NCBI RefSeq assembly: GCF_000243095.1 | Contig: NZ_AHJE01000014.1 | Coordinates: 1-45,059 of the forward strand | Direction of reading: 5' to 3' | DNA: 45,059 nt | DNA from: Cupriavidus basilensis OR16 | GTDB taxonomy: Bacteria > Pseudomonadota > Gammaproteobacteria > Burkholderiales > Burkholderiaceae | Shown: positions 15,820-26,220 of the stretch, piece by piece | How positions within the stretch are numbered: the first letter of the stretch is position 1 | Layout: every line of letters begins with the position of its first letter | The notes under the pieces: generated by a model | What the model was told of the DNA's origin: nothing | Database searches by the model: none | Seen by the model: the letters and a program-made list of their open reading frames with translations, nothing else | Position numbers and translations under genes: made by a program

Positions 15820-17802
15820 ATGACTATTTCCTCCCGCCAGGGCACCGCGACCCTGGCTGTGCTGATCGACGCCGACAATGCGGCGCCCGCCATCGTCGAA
15901 GGCCTGCTGGCCGAAGTCGCCAAGTACGGCGTGGCCGCCGTCAAGCGCATCTACGGCGACTGGACCAAGCCCAACCTGGCTGGCTGGAAGGAGCGCCTTC
16001 TGTCGCACTCCATCCAGCCGATCCAGCAGTTCCGCTACACGGTAGGCAAGAACGCCACCGACAGCGCGATGATCATCGACGCGATGGACCTGCTGTACAC
16101 GGGCCGCTTCGACGGCTTCTGCATCGTTTCCAGCGACAGCGATTTCACCCGTCTGGCCTCGCGGATCCGCGAGCAGGGCCTGACCGTGTACGGCTTTGGC
16201 GAGCGCAAGACGCCCAAGCCCTTCGTCACGGCCTGCGACAAGTTCATCTTTGCCGACGTACTGCGCAGCGACAGCGATGCCGACACCGATACGGAAGCCG
16301 ACGGCGCTGACGGCGCCGCCGCACCCGCGCGCAAGCGCAACAGCGGCGAGCTGCGCCAGGACTCGCGCCTGGTGCGCCTGCTGCAAAGCGCCTCGCAAGC
16401 GGTTTCGGACGAAGAAGGCTGGGCCACGCTCGGCGGCATGGGCAACCATATCGCCAAGCAGGCACCCGAGTTCGATTCGCGTAACTATGGCTACGGCAAG
16501 CTCTCCGAGCTGGTGGCTGCCACGGGCCTGTTCGAAGTCGAAACCCGCAACGGCAACAACAACAAGACGCTGTGGGTGCGCCTGAAGCGCCGTTCGAAGT
16601 CCGGCGAAGCCGAGCCTCGTCAGGGCGACGACCGCCAGGGCGAGAACCGTCAAGGCGAGAACCGTCAAGGCGAGAACCGTCAAGGCGAGAACCGTCAAGG
16701 CGAGAACCGTCAGGGCGAGAACCGTCAGGGCGAGAACCGTCAGGGCGAGAACCGCCAGGGCGAGAACCGTCAGGGCGAGAACCGCCAGGGCGAGAACCGC
16801 CAGGGCGAGAACCGCCAGGGCGAGAACCGCCAGGGCGAGAACCGCCAGGGCGAGAACCGCCAGAGCGAGAACCGCCAGAACGAAAACCGTCAAGGCGAGA
16901 ACCGTCAGGCCGAGATTCCCCTGGCTGAAACCCCTCAGAGTGAGAACCGCGAGAACCGCGAGAATCGCGACAACCGCGAGCGGCGTGAGAATCGCCGCAA
17001 CAAGCGGCGTGGCGAAGGTCGCCAGGGCGGCGATCGCCAGCCTTTCCCGCAGCAGCAAGGCGCGCGGCCGGCACCTGCACAGCAGTCCGCGCTGCCGGTC
17101 CAGCCCGCGCCGGTGCCCGAATTCGCAGCCCCGGCACCTGTTAGCGAAACCGCCCCGTCGTTCGTGGTCGATCCGATGGACGTGCTGGAGCGCGTGGAGC
17201 AGGCCTACAACGGCGCCGAGCCCGAGGATGAGCAGGACGACACCGATGCTGGCGAAAACGGCGAATCGAACGGCGGCCGCCGCCGCAAGCCGCCCAAGCC
17301 CGAGGTCACGCTGAGCGAGATCCCGTGGCCGATCGACAGCTCGATCTTCGTGGCACCGTCGTCCACCGTGGTGGCGCCGGTTGTCGAAGCCGTTGAGGTC
17401 ATCGAGATCGTCGAGGTGGCGCCGGTCGTGGCAGCGGTAGAGATTGCCGAGGTCGCTGAGATCGTCGAGGCCGCTCCGGTTGTGGAAGTCGCCGAGGCGG
17501 TCGAAGTTGCCGAGCCGGTCGAGCCCGCGGTCGAAGTCAAGGCCAAAGCCAAGGCACCGGCCCGTGCGAAGAAGACCGCTGCGCCCGCCAAAAAGGCTGC
17601 CGCACCGGCCAAAAAGGCTGACGCGCCCGCCAAGAAAGCGGAAGCACCGGCCAAAAAGACGGCTGTAGCCGCCAAGAAGGCTGCTGCGCCGGCCAAGAAA
17701 GCCGCTGGTCCCGCCAAAAAGGCTGCGCCCGCCGCCAAGAAGGCAGCCGCCGCCGCACCGGCCAAGCGCGCACCGAAGAAGACGGCGAAGGCGGCTGAAT
17801 AA
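15820..17802 (+). CDS. NYN-domain and LOTUS (OST-HTH) protein with RQGEN repeats and PAKKA tail
   Basis: This modular protein has 660 residues. Residues 10-155 are a NYN/PIN-like nuclease domain with acidic residues Asp17 and Asp19 (LIDADN), Asp81 (NATDSAMIIDAMDLLY) and Asp106/Asp108 (VSSDSDF). Residues about 181-256 are a LOTUS/OST-HTH winged helix (RLVRLLQSA, GWATLGGMGNHIAKQAPEF, YGYGKLSELV), a fold that binds RNA. Residues 267-366 are twenty 5-residue repeats, mostly RQGEN, followed by an Arg/Asn/Glu-rich stretch. Next comes a Glu/Val-rich segment, and from about residue 573 a Lys/Ala/Pro tail (PAKKA repeats) like histone H1 or bacterial Hc1. The likely role is RNA binding or cleavage in the cytoplasm or on the nucleoid. 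The start at 15820 follows CAGGA. A strong terminator ends the gene. Confidence 0.88.
   Translation: MTISSRQGTATLAVLIDADNAAPAIVEGLLAEVAKYGVAAVKRIYGDWTKPNLAGWKERLLSHSIQPIQQFRYTVGKNATDSAMIIDAMDLLYTGRFDGFCIVSSDSDFTRLASRIREQGLTVYGFGERKTPKPFVTACDKFIFADVLRSDSDADTDTEADGADGAAAPARKRNSGELRQDSRLVRLLQSASQAVSDEEGWATLGGMGNHIAKQAPEFDSRNYGYGKLSELVAATGLFEVETRNGNNNKTLWVRLKRRSKSGEAEPRQGDDRQGENRQGENRQGENRQGENRQGENRQGENRQGENRQGENRQGENRQGENRQGENRQGENRQGENRQGENRQGENRQSENRQNENRQGENRQAEIPLAETPQSENRENRENRDNRERRENRRNKRRGEGRQGGDRQPFPQQQGARPAPAQQSALPVQPAPVPEFAAPAPVSETAPSFVVDPMDVLERVEQAYNGAEPEDEQDDTDAGENGESNGGRRRKPPKPEVTLSEIPWPIDSSIFVAPSSTVVAPVVEAVEVIEIVEVAPVVAAVEIAEVAEIVEAAPVVEVAEAVEVAEPVEPAVEVKAKAKAPARAKKTAAPAKKAAAPAKKADAPAKKAEAPAKKTAVAAKKAAAPAKKAAGPAKKAAPAAKKAAAAAPAKRAPKKTAKAAE
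16618..16917 (+). repeat. 15-bp coding tandem repeat, 20 units
   Basis: Twenty 15-bp units run without a break, consensus CGTCAGGGCGAGAAC, encoding RQGEN. The first unit reads RQGDD. Units 2-16 are all RQGEN, differing only at CGT/CGC and CAA/CAG third positions. The last four are RQSEN, RQNEN, RQGEN and RQAEI. The near-identical DNA indicates recent expansion, and copy number may differ between strains. Confidence 0.97.
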
Positions 17803-17817
17803 GCCACACCCGTCAGG

Positions 17818-17851
17818 ATGCAAAACGGCGCCGCAAGGCGCCGTTTTGCAT
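17818..17851. terminator. bidirectional intrinsic terminator
   Basis: A perfect 15-bp stem (left arm ATGCAAAACGGCGCC) closes on a GCAA tetraloop between the NYN-LOTUS gene and gspF, which converge here. The A/T-rich stem base gives GTTTTGCATTTC on the right and an equivalent run on the other strand, so it can end transcription from both sides. Confidence 0.85.
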
Positions 17852-17880
17852 TTCAGCAGCTTGCGCCGCCAGCCGCGCGA

Positions 17881-19098
17881 CTACCGCACCAACTGGTTGA
17901 TCTCGATGATCGGCATCAGCACCGCCAGCACGATCAGCAGCACCACCACGCCCATGCTGAGGATCAGCAGTGGCTCGAGCAGGCTGGTGAGGAACAGCGT
18001 GCGGCGCTCCAGTTCCGCGCCTTCGCCCTGTGCCGCGCGTTCCAGCATGATCGGCAGGTTGCCGGTGGCTTCGCCTGAGCGGATCAGATGCACCAGTACG
18101 GAAGGGAACTGGTTCTGCGCGGCCAGCGCGCGCGCCAGCGAGGCACCTTCGCGCACCCGCGTGGTGGCGTCATCCACATTGGCCTTGAGCGCCTCGTTGG
18201 TCAGCGTTTCCCCGGCTGCCTGCAGGCTGCGCAGGATGGGCACGCCGGCGGATACCAGGATGGCGAGCGTGCTGGCGAAGCGCGCGGTGTTGTAGCCGCG
18301 GATCAGCTTGCCGACCAGCGGCGCGGTCAGCAACCAGCGGTGCCACTCCAGGCGCACACCGGGCTGGCGCAGCAGGCTGCGTATTCCCAGGCTCACCGCC
18401 ACGATGAACGCCAGCGCGGCCCACCACCAGTTGCGCACGAAATCCGACAGCGCCAGCATGATGATGGTCAGCGTCGGCAGCTTCTGCTTGGTGTTGGCGA
18501 AGACGCTCACCACCTGCGGCACCACATAGGACAGCAGGAAGATCACGATGGCGAACGCCACCACCGTGACGATGGCCGGGTAAGTGAAGGCTAGCCGGAT
18601 CTTGGCGGTGAGCGAGTTGCGCGTCTCGATATAGTCCGCCAGCTTTTCCAGCACCAGGCCGAGGTGGCCCGAATGCTCGCCGGCTGAAACCAGCGCGCGG
18701 TAGATATCCGGGAAATCGCGCGGATGCTGCAACAGCGCCACCGAGAGCGAACTGCCGCCAACCACGTCGGCGCGGATGCCGGCCAGCAGTTCATGCACAT
18801 AGCTGCGCTCGGCCTGGTCGGCCAGCGCCGCCAGTGCCTCATCCAGCGGCAGGCCGGCCACGATCAGGCTGGCGAGCTGGCGCGTGAACAGCGCCTGCTC
18901 CTGCGTGGAGAGCCGGCGCACGAAGGCGGCGGTGCTGCTCTTTTGCACGCCGCCTACGCCTGCGAGCGGATCCACATTGAGCGGCGTCAGGCCGCGCGCG
19001 CGCAACTGGCCGCGGGCCTGCTTGGGGCTGTCGGCTTCGATGACGCCGCGATCGGTCTTGCCGGCGGCGTCGACTGCCTCGTAACGATAGGCTGGCAT
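17881..19098 (-). CDS. gspF: type II secretion inner-membrane platform protein GspF
   Basis: GspF is the 405-residue polytopic inner-membrane protein of the type II secretion assembly platform and interacts with the GspE ATPase and GspL. The N-terminus MPAYRYEAVDAAGKTDRGVIEADSPKQARGQLRARGLTPL is the family signature. Two T2SSF repeats follow: FTRQLASLIVAGLPLDEAL with the first helical pair near residues 170-230, and FASTLAILVSAGVPILRSL with the last helices near residue 380 (LEPLLILSMGVVVLLIVLAVLMPI). The start at 19098 is chosen by family length; an upstream in-frame start at 19182 would run into gspE. It is the last gene of the leftward gsp operon. Confidence 0.95.
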   Translation of the reverse strand: MPAYRYEAVDAAGKTDRGVIEADSPKQARGQLRARGLTPLNVDPLAGVGGVQKSSTAAFVRRLSTQEQALFTRQLASLIVAGLPLDEALAALADQAERSYVHELLAGIRADVVGGSSLSVALLQHPRDFPDIYRALVSAGEHSGHLGLVLEKLADYIETRNSLTAKIRLAFTYPAIVTVVAFAIVIFLLSYVVPQVVSVFANTKQKLPTLTIIMLALSDFVRNWWWAALAFIVAVSLGIRSLLRQPGVRLEWHRWLLTAPLVGKLIRGYNTARFASTLAILVSAGVPILRSLQAAGETLTNEALKANVDDATTRVREGASLARALAAQNQFPSVLVHLIRSGEATGNLPIMLERAAQGEGAELERRTLFLTSLLEPLLILSMGVVVLLIVLAVLMPIIEINQLVR

Positions 19099-19114
19099 GT
19101 CTGTCGGCCCGCCC

Positions 19115-20653
<1,539 letters not shown>

Positions 20654-20661
20654 GGCGTGTC

Positions 20662-22927
20662 TCAGTTCGCCGGGCGGACGGCGTCCACCGAGGCATTGCC
20701 GAGATTGACGCCCGGCGGCAGCGGCGTGCCGTTGGCCGACGGCGCCTGGGATTGCCTTTGCTGCTGCTGCTGCTGCTGCTGCCAGGCCGCGCATATAGTC
20801 GTAGCGGTCTTGTGTCAGGCGGTCCGTCGCGCCGGCGGTGCGCATCACGTACGGACGCAGGAACACCAGCAGGTTGGTCTTGCCGCGGTTCTTGTTCTCG
20901 TAGCGGAACAGCCCGCCGATCCACGGCAGGTCGCCCAGGCCCGGCACCTTCTGCACGCCGTCGCCGTAAGTGTCCTCGATCAGGCCGCCCAGCACGATGA
21001 TCTGGCCATCATCCACCAGCACGTTGGTTTCGATCGAGCGCACATTGGTGGTCGGGCCCTGGGTGAGGGCGGCGGTGCCCTGCACCACGGAAGACGACTC
21101 CTGGTAGATCTGCATCTTCACCAGGCCGCCATCGGTGATCTGCGGCTTGACCCGCAGCGTGATGCCGACGTCCTTGCGGTCGAAGGTCTGGAACGGCGTG
21201 ACCGACGCGGAGCTGCCGGTCTGCGCATAGGAGCCGGTGGTGACCGGGATGTTCTGCCCGATCAGGATCTTGGCTTCCTCGTTCTCCAGCGTGATCAGGT
21301 TTGGCGTGGACAGCAGGTTGACACTGCCGTCGGCGCCAATCGCATGCAGCAGGGCACCCAGGCCCATCGCCCGGTTGACGATGCCCAGGTTCAGGCCGGC
21401 CAGGTCAGGCACCAGGCCCGAGACGCTGGGAATGGCCGCGGCGCCGCCCGCGTTGATGGCGGCGGCTGCGCCAGTCAGGTTGATGATGTTTTGGCCGCCC
21501 GTGCCGAAGTTGGTGCCGGCAAAGGCATTGGTATTGCTGTTGCGCGAGTTGAGCAGGCCCTGCCACTGGATGCCAAGCTGGCCGGTCTGGGTGGAAGACA
21601 CTTCCACGATCATCGACTCGATATAGACCTGCGCCCGGCGCATGTCGAGGTCTTCGATCACCGCGCGCAGGTTGCGGTAGACCGGCTCGCTGGCTGTGAT
21701 GATCAGCGAGTTGGTGGCCGGGTCGGCCTGGATGATGCCGCCGGTGGTCGGCAACGTGTTGGTGGCGAACGAGTTCGCGAAGGCCGAACTGCCGCCGCTG
21801 GATCCGGAGCCGCTGCGCGAGCTGCCGGTGCTGCCGCCCGTGTACTGGCCAGTGTTGGGCGTCGAGGTGTTGAGCAAGCCGGTGCCGCTGGCGATGCCCG
21901 CCGCGCCGGTCGCGCCCGGTGTGCCGGGCTGGCTGCTGTTGAAGGAGCTGTCCGCCGCGACAATGGCGCGCAGGGTCTGCGCCAGCTTGGTGGCTTCGGC
22001 GTTCTTCAGCGGCACCACCCAGATATTGCCCGGGCGCGCATAGGGCTGGTCGAGCTTCTCGATCAGCTGGCGCGCCTGCTGCAGCCGTGCCCGGCTGGAC
22101 GCGCGGATCATCAGCGAATTGCTGCGCGGCTCGGCCACGACCGAGGTGCGCAGGCTGGCGTCCGCGCCTGCCACGGCCCCGCCGGCGGCGCCGGCGGAAC
22201 CCGGGTCCAGCAGCTTTTGCAGCACCAGCGCGGTATCGCTGGCGATGGCGTTCTTGAGCGGCACCAGCTCGATCTCGCCCGAGGCCGGCGCGTCGATGGC
22301 GGCGATGATGCGGCCCAGGCGCTGCAGGTTTTCGGCGTAGTCGGTAATGACCAGCGTATTGTTGGCCGGATAGGCGGTGATGGTGTTGTTGGGCGCGATC
22401 ATCGGCCGCAGCACCGGCACCAGGTTGTTGGCCGACTCATAGTTGAGGCGGAACACCTGGGTCACCACCTGGTCGCCGCGCGACCTGGCGGCGCCGACCA
22501 CGATCGGCGAGCCCTGCAGCTTGGCGTCGGCTTCCGGCACCACCTTGGTGAAGCCGTTGCTCTCGACCATCGCGTAGCCCTGCATGCGCAGCACCGAGCC
22601 TAGTGTTTCCAGCGCCTGCGAGCGCGACACGGGCTGCTCGGTCACCAGGTTCACCGAACCCTTCACGCGCGGGTCGATGACGAAGTTCTTGCCGGTGGCC
22701 TGCCCCACCGCCTTGACCACCGATTCCAGGTCGGCATTGACGAAGTTGAGCACGACCTGGTCGCGGTTGCGCGGGGTCAGGTCGGGCGGCTGGCCTGGCT
22801 GGGCCGCCGGCTGGCTCGGTTGCTGGGCCCACAGCGGCGTGGGTGCCAGCAGGGAGAGGCCGCACAGCAGCGCGGTGGCGCGGGCGCAGCGGGTCTTGAG
22901 CGAAGGTCGAAGGGCTTGGGTTTTCAT
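20662..22927 (-). CDS. gspD: type II secretion outer-membrane secretin GspD, frame disturbed near the 3' end
   Basis: GspD is the secretin that forms the outer-membrane channel. It begins MKTQALRPSL with a Sec signal peptide (ALLCGLSLLAPTPLWAQQ), followed by N0-N3 domains (VVLNFVNADLESVVKAVGQATGKNFVIDPRVKG; three further NTD repeats) and the secretin core (VPGLGDLPWIGGLFRYENKNRGKTNLLVFLRP). A Ser/Gly-rich loop lies in the N3 domain. After RYDYMRGL the DNA has seven CAG triplets. The literal frame reads poly-Ala and continues through gspE without a stop. Removing one G at 20782-20783 instead gives poly-Gln, then RQSQAPSANGTPLPPGVNL, and a stop at 20662, just before the gspE ATG. The corrected protein would have about 754 residues. 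Confidence 0.9.
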
Positions 22928-22980
22928 ATTCGGTTCCGGGCTGCGGGCGTCGGCGCGAAGGTTTCGCACCGCCGCCGGGG

Positions 22981-23811
22981 TCAGAAGCGCAGCCGTGTCA
23001 CATTGTCCTCACGTCGTCCCAGCAGGCTCAACAGGCCTACCAATTGCGCGGCGGCATCGGGGTCGGCATCGGCCGTACCCTCGAAGCGCGCCTGGCGGCC
23101 CAGGGTGCCGTTGCCCTGCAGGTGCAGCGGCCCGGCGAGGGTAGTCAGTTGCAGCTTGCCGTCGGCGCCAGACCAGTCGATCTCGGCGCGGTAGCTGCCA
23201 AGCGGGCGCACCCGGCTGACCGCCGACGATACTTGCTCGATGCGCACGGACAGGTGGCCGGTCAAGCCCGCAGCGCCGCCCGGCTCGCCGGTGCGGGCAA
23301 GGAACCGGCCTTGCAGGCCGGACCAGTCGATGCGCATCAGTCCGTCGGGGCGCAGGGTGTTGAACGGGGCACCGACGCCTTCGAGCAGCGCCGCCGGCAG
23401 GCGGATGGCACCGGCCTGGGCGGTCCAGCCAAACGGCGTCACCGTCAGGCCGACCGGGCCGCTCATGGCCTCGGTGTGGCTGATCACCATGCGCAGGGAG
23501 CCGGTCAGCAACGGCCAGAACGCCACCGACCAATGTAGCCGTCCGGGCAGCACGGTGGCGGTTTCGCTACCGGCGCCGGCCGACAGGGCCAGGGTGGCGC
23601 TGCCGTTCCACAGCGAGCCATCGGCATCGGCCAGCAGCACACGGCGCTGGCTCTGGCTGGCCACGGTGTCGGCGATCCATGCCGCGGGAAATGCCGCCAG
23701 CACGGTCAGCGCAACGGTGACGCACCCAAGCGCAAGCCAGCCCACGCGTTGCCAGCCACGGGGGCTGGCAACGCGGCGGCGGGCGAGCTTCAGGGCTTCC
23801 AGGCGCGCCAT
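22981..23811 (-). CDS. gspN: type II secretion protein GspN
   Basis: GspN is a 276-residue accessory protein found in a subset of type II systems, including those of many Burkholderiales. One N-terminal membrane helix (residues about 22-45, VGWLALGCVTVALTVLAAFPAAWIAD) is followed by a periplasmic beta-rich domain containing LLADADGSLWNGSATLAL and RPDGLMRIDWSGLQGRF, typical GspN blocks. Its ATG overlaps the gspM stop (ATGA at 23811). The reading frame is intact. Its exact job in secretion is not established. Confidence 0.88.
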   Translation of the reverse strand: MARLEALKLARRRVASPRGWQRVGWLALGCVTVALTVLAAFPAAWIADTVASQSQRRVLLADADGSLWNGSATLALSAGAGSETATVLPGRLHWSVAFWPLLTGSLRMVISHTEAMSGPVGLTVTPFGWTAQAGAIRLPAALLEGVGAPFNTLRPDGLMRIDWSGLQGRFLARTGEPGGAAGLTGHLSVRIEQVSSAVSRVRPLGSYRAEIDWSGADGKLQLTTLAGPLHLQGNGTLGRQARFEGTADADPDAAAQLVGLLSLLGRREDNVTRLRF

Positions 23812-24424
23812 CAGCCGCGCCCGCCCGGATTTGCCGCGGGGCCTTGCAGGGTGGCGGTGACGTTCACCATGGCAGTGGCGCCTACGTAGACGATGCGGGT
23901 ATCGATGACCTTGAGGCGCTGCTGCTGGCGTACATCCTGCAACCAGCTCGCCACGGAGCCGAACGGCACCTTGTCGAGCTGCACCTGCACGCTGTTGTCG
24001 CCGGTGCCATTGAGCCGGGTGGCCTTGAGGCCGTGCTGGGCGAGGCTTTCCTGCAAGGCCTGGTTGAGCGCCTCGCCGCGCAGCGGGCCGGGCTGGCCGC
24101 CAGGCCGCGCGCTTCCTGCGCCAGCGTTTCCATCTCTGCCGCGTCGCTGCGCAGCTGCGGCAGGCTGCGCTGCAGCTTGGCGCGGCCGTCGGCGGCGGGT
24201 TCCCACAGGACGGTGTAGCCGATCACCAGCGCCAGCACGGCGCTGCCGCCGGCCAGGATGGCCTGCTCACGCGGGTTGCGTGCCGACCAGAATGCGTCGA
24301 AACGTTCCTGCCAGCGCTGCGGCACGCGCGGGCGCAGGCGCGCCAGCCGGTCCGCGGCGCGCACGCGGCCAGCCGCGCCGCGCTGGGTGGCGCGGGGGCC
24401 GGGCTTGGGTGCGGTGTCTTTCAT
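23811..24424 (-). pseudogene. gspM: type II secretion protein GspM, frameshifted
   Basis: GspM is a bitopic inner-membrane protein that partners GspL. It starts at 24424 (MKDTAPKPGPRATQ), with a helix near residue 60 (AILAGGSAVLALVIGYTVLW) and a coiled-coil (LRSDAAEMETLAQEARGLAA). Around 24094-24106 the frame changes: QPGPLRGEALNQALQESL and the periplasmic ferredoxin-like domain (ATRLNGTGDNSVQVQL to LQGPAANPGGRG) are in the other frame and end at 23811 overlapping gspN. One missing base explains it. The residues on both sides are typical GspM, so either the sequence has a one-base error or the gene is broken. Confidence 0.85.
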
Positions 24425-24447
24425 CGGGGTCACTTGGCGGTCCGCGC

Positions 24448-25857
24448 TCACAGGCTGGGCTTGATTGACCAGCGCGTGCCGGCCGGTGCGTTGGCGCGCG
24501 AGGCGTCGGGCGGGCTGTTGTCGGCTTCCATGGCCAGGCCGGACTGGCGCGCCGCGCTGCGCAGCGCATTGGTGTCGGTGCCTGGCTTCAGCGTGGCGAA
24601 CAAGGTGTGCCCGCGGTATTCGAGCGCTAGCAGCGCATCCGGCGCAAGCTGGCGCGCGGCCTGGCCGAAGCGGTCGGCCAGCGGCAGGAAGTCGTCGGGC
24701 GTGCTGCGGCCGCTCGCCAGGCGCAGCTGGTCGACCTGGCGGCGCATTTGCAGTGGCGGATCGATCACCACGGGGATTTGCGGAAAGGCGCTGCGCAGCG
24801 TCTGTTCCTGCCCGGCCGCGAGGCGCTGCGCTTCCTGGCGCAGCAGCAGCCATTGGACGTTCATGCCGATCAGCTGGACCACCACCAGGCCGGCGGCCAG
24901 CGCCAGCGGCAGGCGCCAAGCCTTGAGGTTCCAGCGGTCGGCGCGGCCCTGGGCGAATTCGAACTGGGCCAGGTCGAGCGCGGGCTCGCGCAGGCTGGCC
25001 TGCGCTCCTTCGAGCCATACCCGCCAGTCGAGCGGGTGCGCAGCCGGCGGCGACACCTGCGCCAGGGCATCTTCTGATGCGTACCAGTCGCCGGTAGGGG
25101 CCAGCCCTTGCCAGGCGGCGAGCGCCTCGGAGCCGAGCAGCAGGCCGTAGCCGGCGTACTCACTGCTGCGCACGGTCAGTTGCCAATAGCGCGAAAGCTC
25201 GGCTGGCGCTGGCAGGCCCTGCGTTTCAAACAGAGGCGATGCGCTGGTCAGCGAGGCGGCTTCGAGCGCCAGCGCGGCCGGCGCCGTTGTGGTGGCGCGG
25301 GGGCTGCCGGCGGCATCCGCGCTGGCCTCGGTAGGCAGCGCGACAGGAGGCAGGGGCAGGGGCAGGCACAACTGCGCCGGCAGCACGTGGCGGCGGCGGT
25401 GGCGATGCTCGGCAAAGGCGTCCAGCACGGCGCGTAGCCAGGCGCGGTCCGTCACCATCAGCAAGCGCCGGCGGGAGCCGCTGGCGGCCTTGCCCGGCAG
25501 GGCGTCAAGGGCCGGGCCCACGGCGATATGGCAGGGCTGGGCGTCGGTGGCCAGCGCGTCCTCGACCAGGTTGGGCAGCGCCAGCTTGAGCCGCGCCGGT
25601 GCAAGTGGCGGCACCGTGGCCCCGGTCAGCAGCACATCGCTGGCCGCCATGATCAGGACCAGGCGTTCGGCGGGAGGCAGTTCGGCGATGCGGGCGTGGC
25701 CTTCGCGCAACAGCTGCCCGGCCGCCTGCGGGCCTTGCCGGCGGCTACGGTCGGCGACGGCCGTGCGGACCAGGGCAAACGGCAGGGCACCGAAGTGCCA
25801 GGGTTGCGGCTGGTCGTGCGGCCGATGCGGCAGGCGGACGTACAGGGTGGTGCTCAA
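24448..25857 (-). CDS. gspL: type II secretion protein GspL
   Basis: GspL is the 469-residue inner-membrane protein that links the GspE ATPase to the platform. The cytoplasmic actin-like domain begins MSTTLYVRLPHRPHDQPQPW and includes LVLIMAASDVLLTGATVPPLAPARLKLALPNLVEDAL. A single membrane helix lies near residues 318-335 (LPLALAAGLVVVQLIGMNVQW), followed by a small periplasmic domain ending TRWSIKPSL. The gspM ATG follows after 23 bp. Upstream is an unusually large 363-bp gap to gspK, the only long gap within the operon. Confidence 0.93.
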   Translation of the reverse strand: MSTTLYVRLPHRPHDQPQPWHFGALPFALVRTAVADRSRRQGPQAAGQLLREGHARIAELPPAERLVLIMAASDVLLTGATVPPLAPARLKLALPNLVEDALATDAQPCHIAVGPALDALPGKAASGSRRRLLMVTDRAWLRAVLDAFAEHRHRRRHVLPAQLCLPLPLPPVALPTEASADAAGSPRATTTAPAALALEAASLTSASPLFETQGLPAPAELSRYWQLTVRSSEYAGYGLLLGSEALAAWQGLAPTGDWYASEDALAQVSPPAAHPLDWRVWLEGAQASLREPALDLAQFEFAQGRADRWNLKAWRLPLALAAGLVVVQLIGMNVQWLLLRQEAQRLAAGQEQTLRSAFPQIPVVIDPPLQMRRQVDQLRLASGRSTPDDFLPLADRFGQAARQLAPDALLALEYRGHTLFATLKPGTDTNALRSAARQSGLAMEADNSPPDASRANAPAGTRWSIKPSL

Positions 25858-26220
25858 GATATCCTTGCTACAGCGCCAATCGTGGCGTCAATGAACGATA
25901 GCGGGGGCATGCGGGCCGGCGTGGCATGCAGGCTGATGCCGGCTGCGATACTGCCGGCGGCACAGGACAGGCGGGAGCCAAGACCCATGGACTACCACTT
26001 CCGCCGGGCCGGAGCATACCTTGCCTGTGTGACGAATTGGCGTCAATACGTATCTGTCTGATACTGCTGGTCAAACGCCCGGGACGTGCGCGCCGAGCGC
26101 TCGCGGCCACCTCAAAGTCACCCGTTAAGTTACCCGTTTCAACCCGTTTCTCTCCGCGCGATCCGACAGCATGATCCCAAAATCCGCCAGCCGCCGCGGC
26201 CAGGCCGGCGGCGGGGCGGA
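25858..26220. other. 363-bp intergenic stretch within the gsp operon
   Basis: No convincing gene is present on either strand. On the leftward strand there is a TTGACG-like -35 near 26044-26049 but no good -10, so an internal promoter for gspL onward is only a possibility. A GC-rich dyad next to the gspK stop (26180-26217) may be a weak terminator. Confidence 0.4.

Noticed and set aside
16618..16917. The regular 15-bp repeats as a possible CRISPR array
   Set aside because: The units are contiguous with no spacers and encode RQGEN in frame, so they are a coding tandem repeat.
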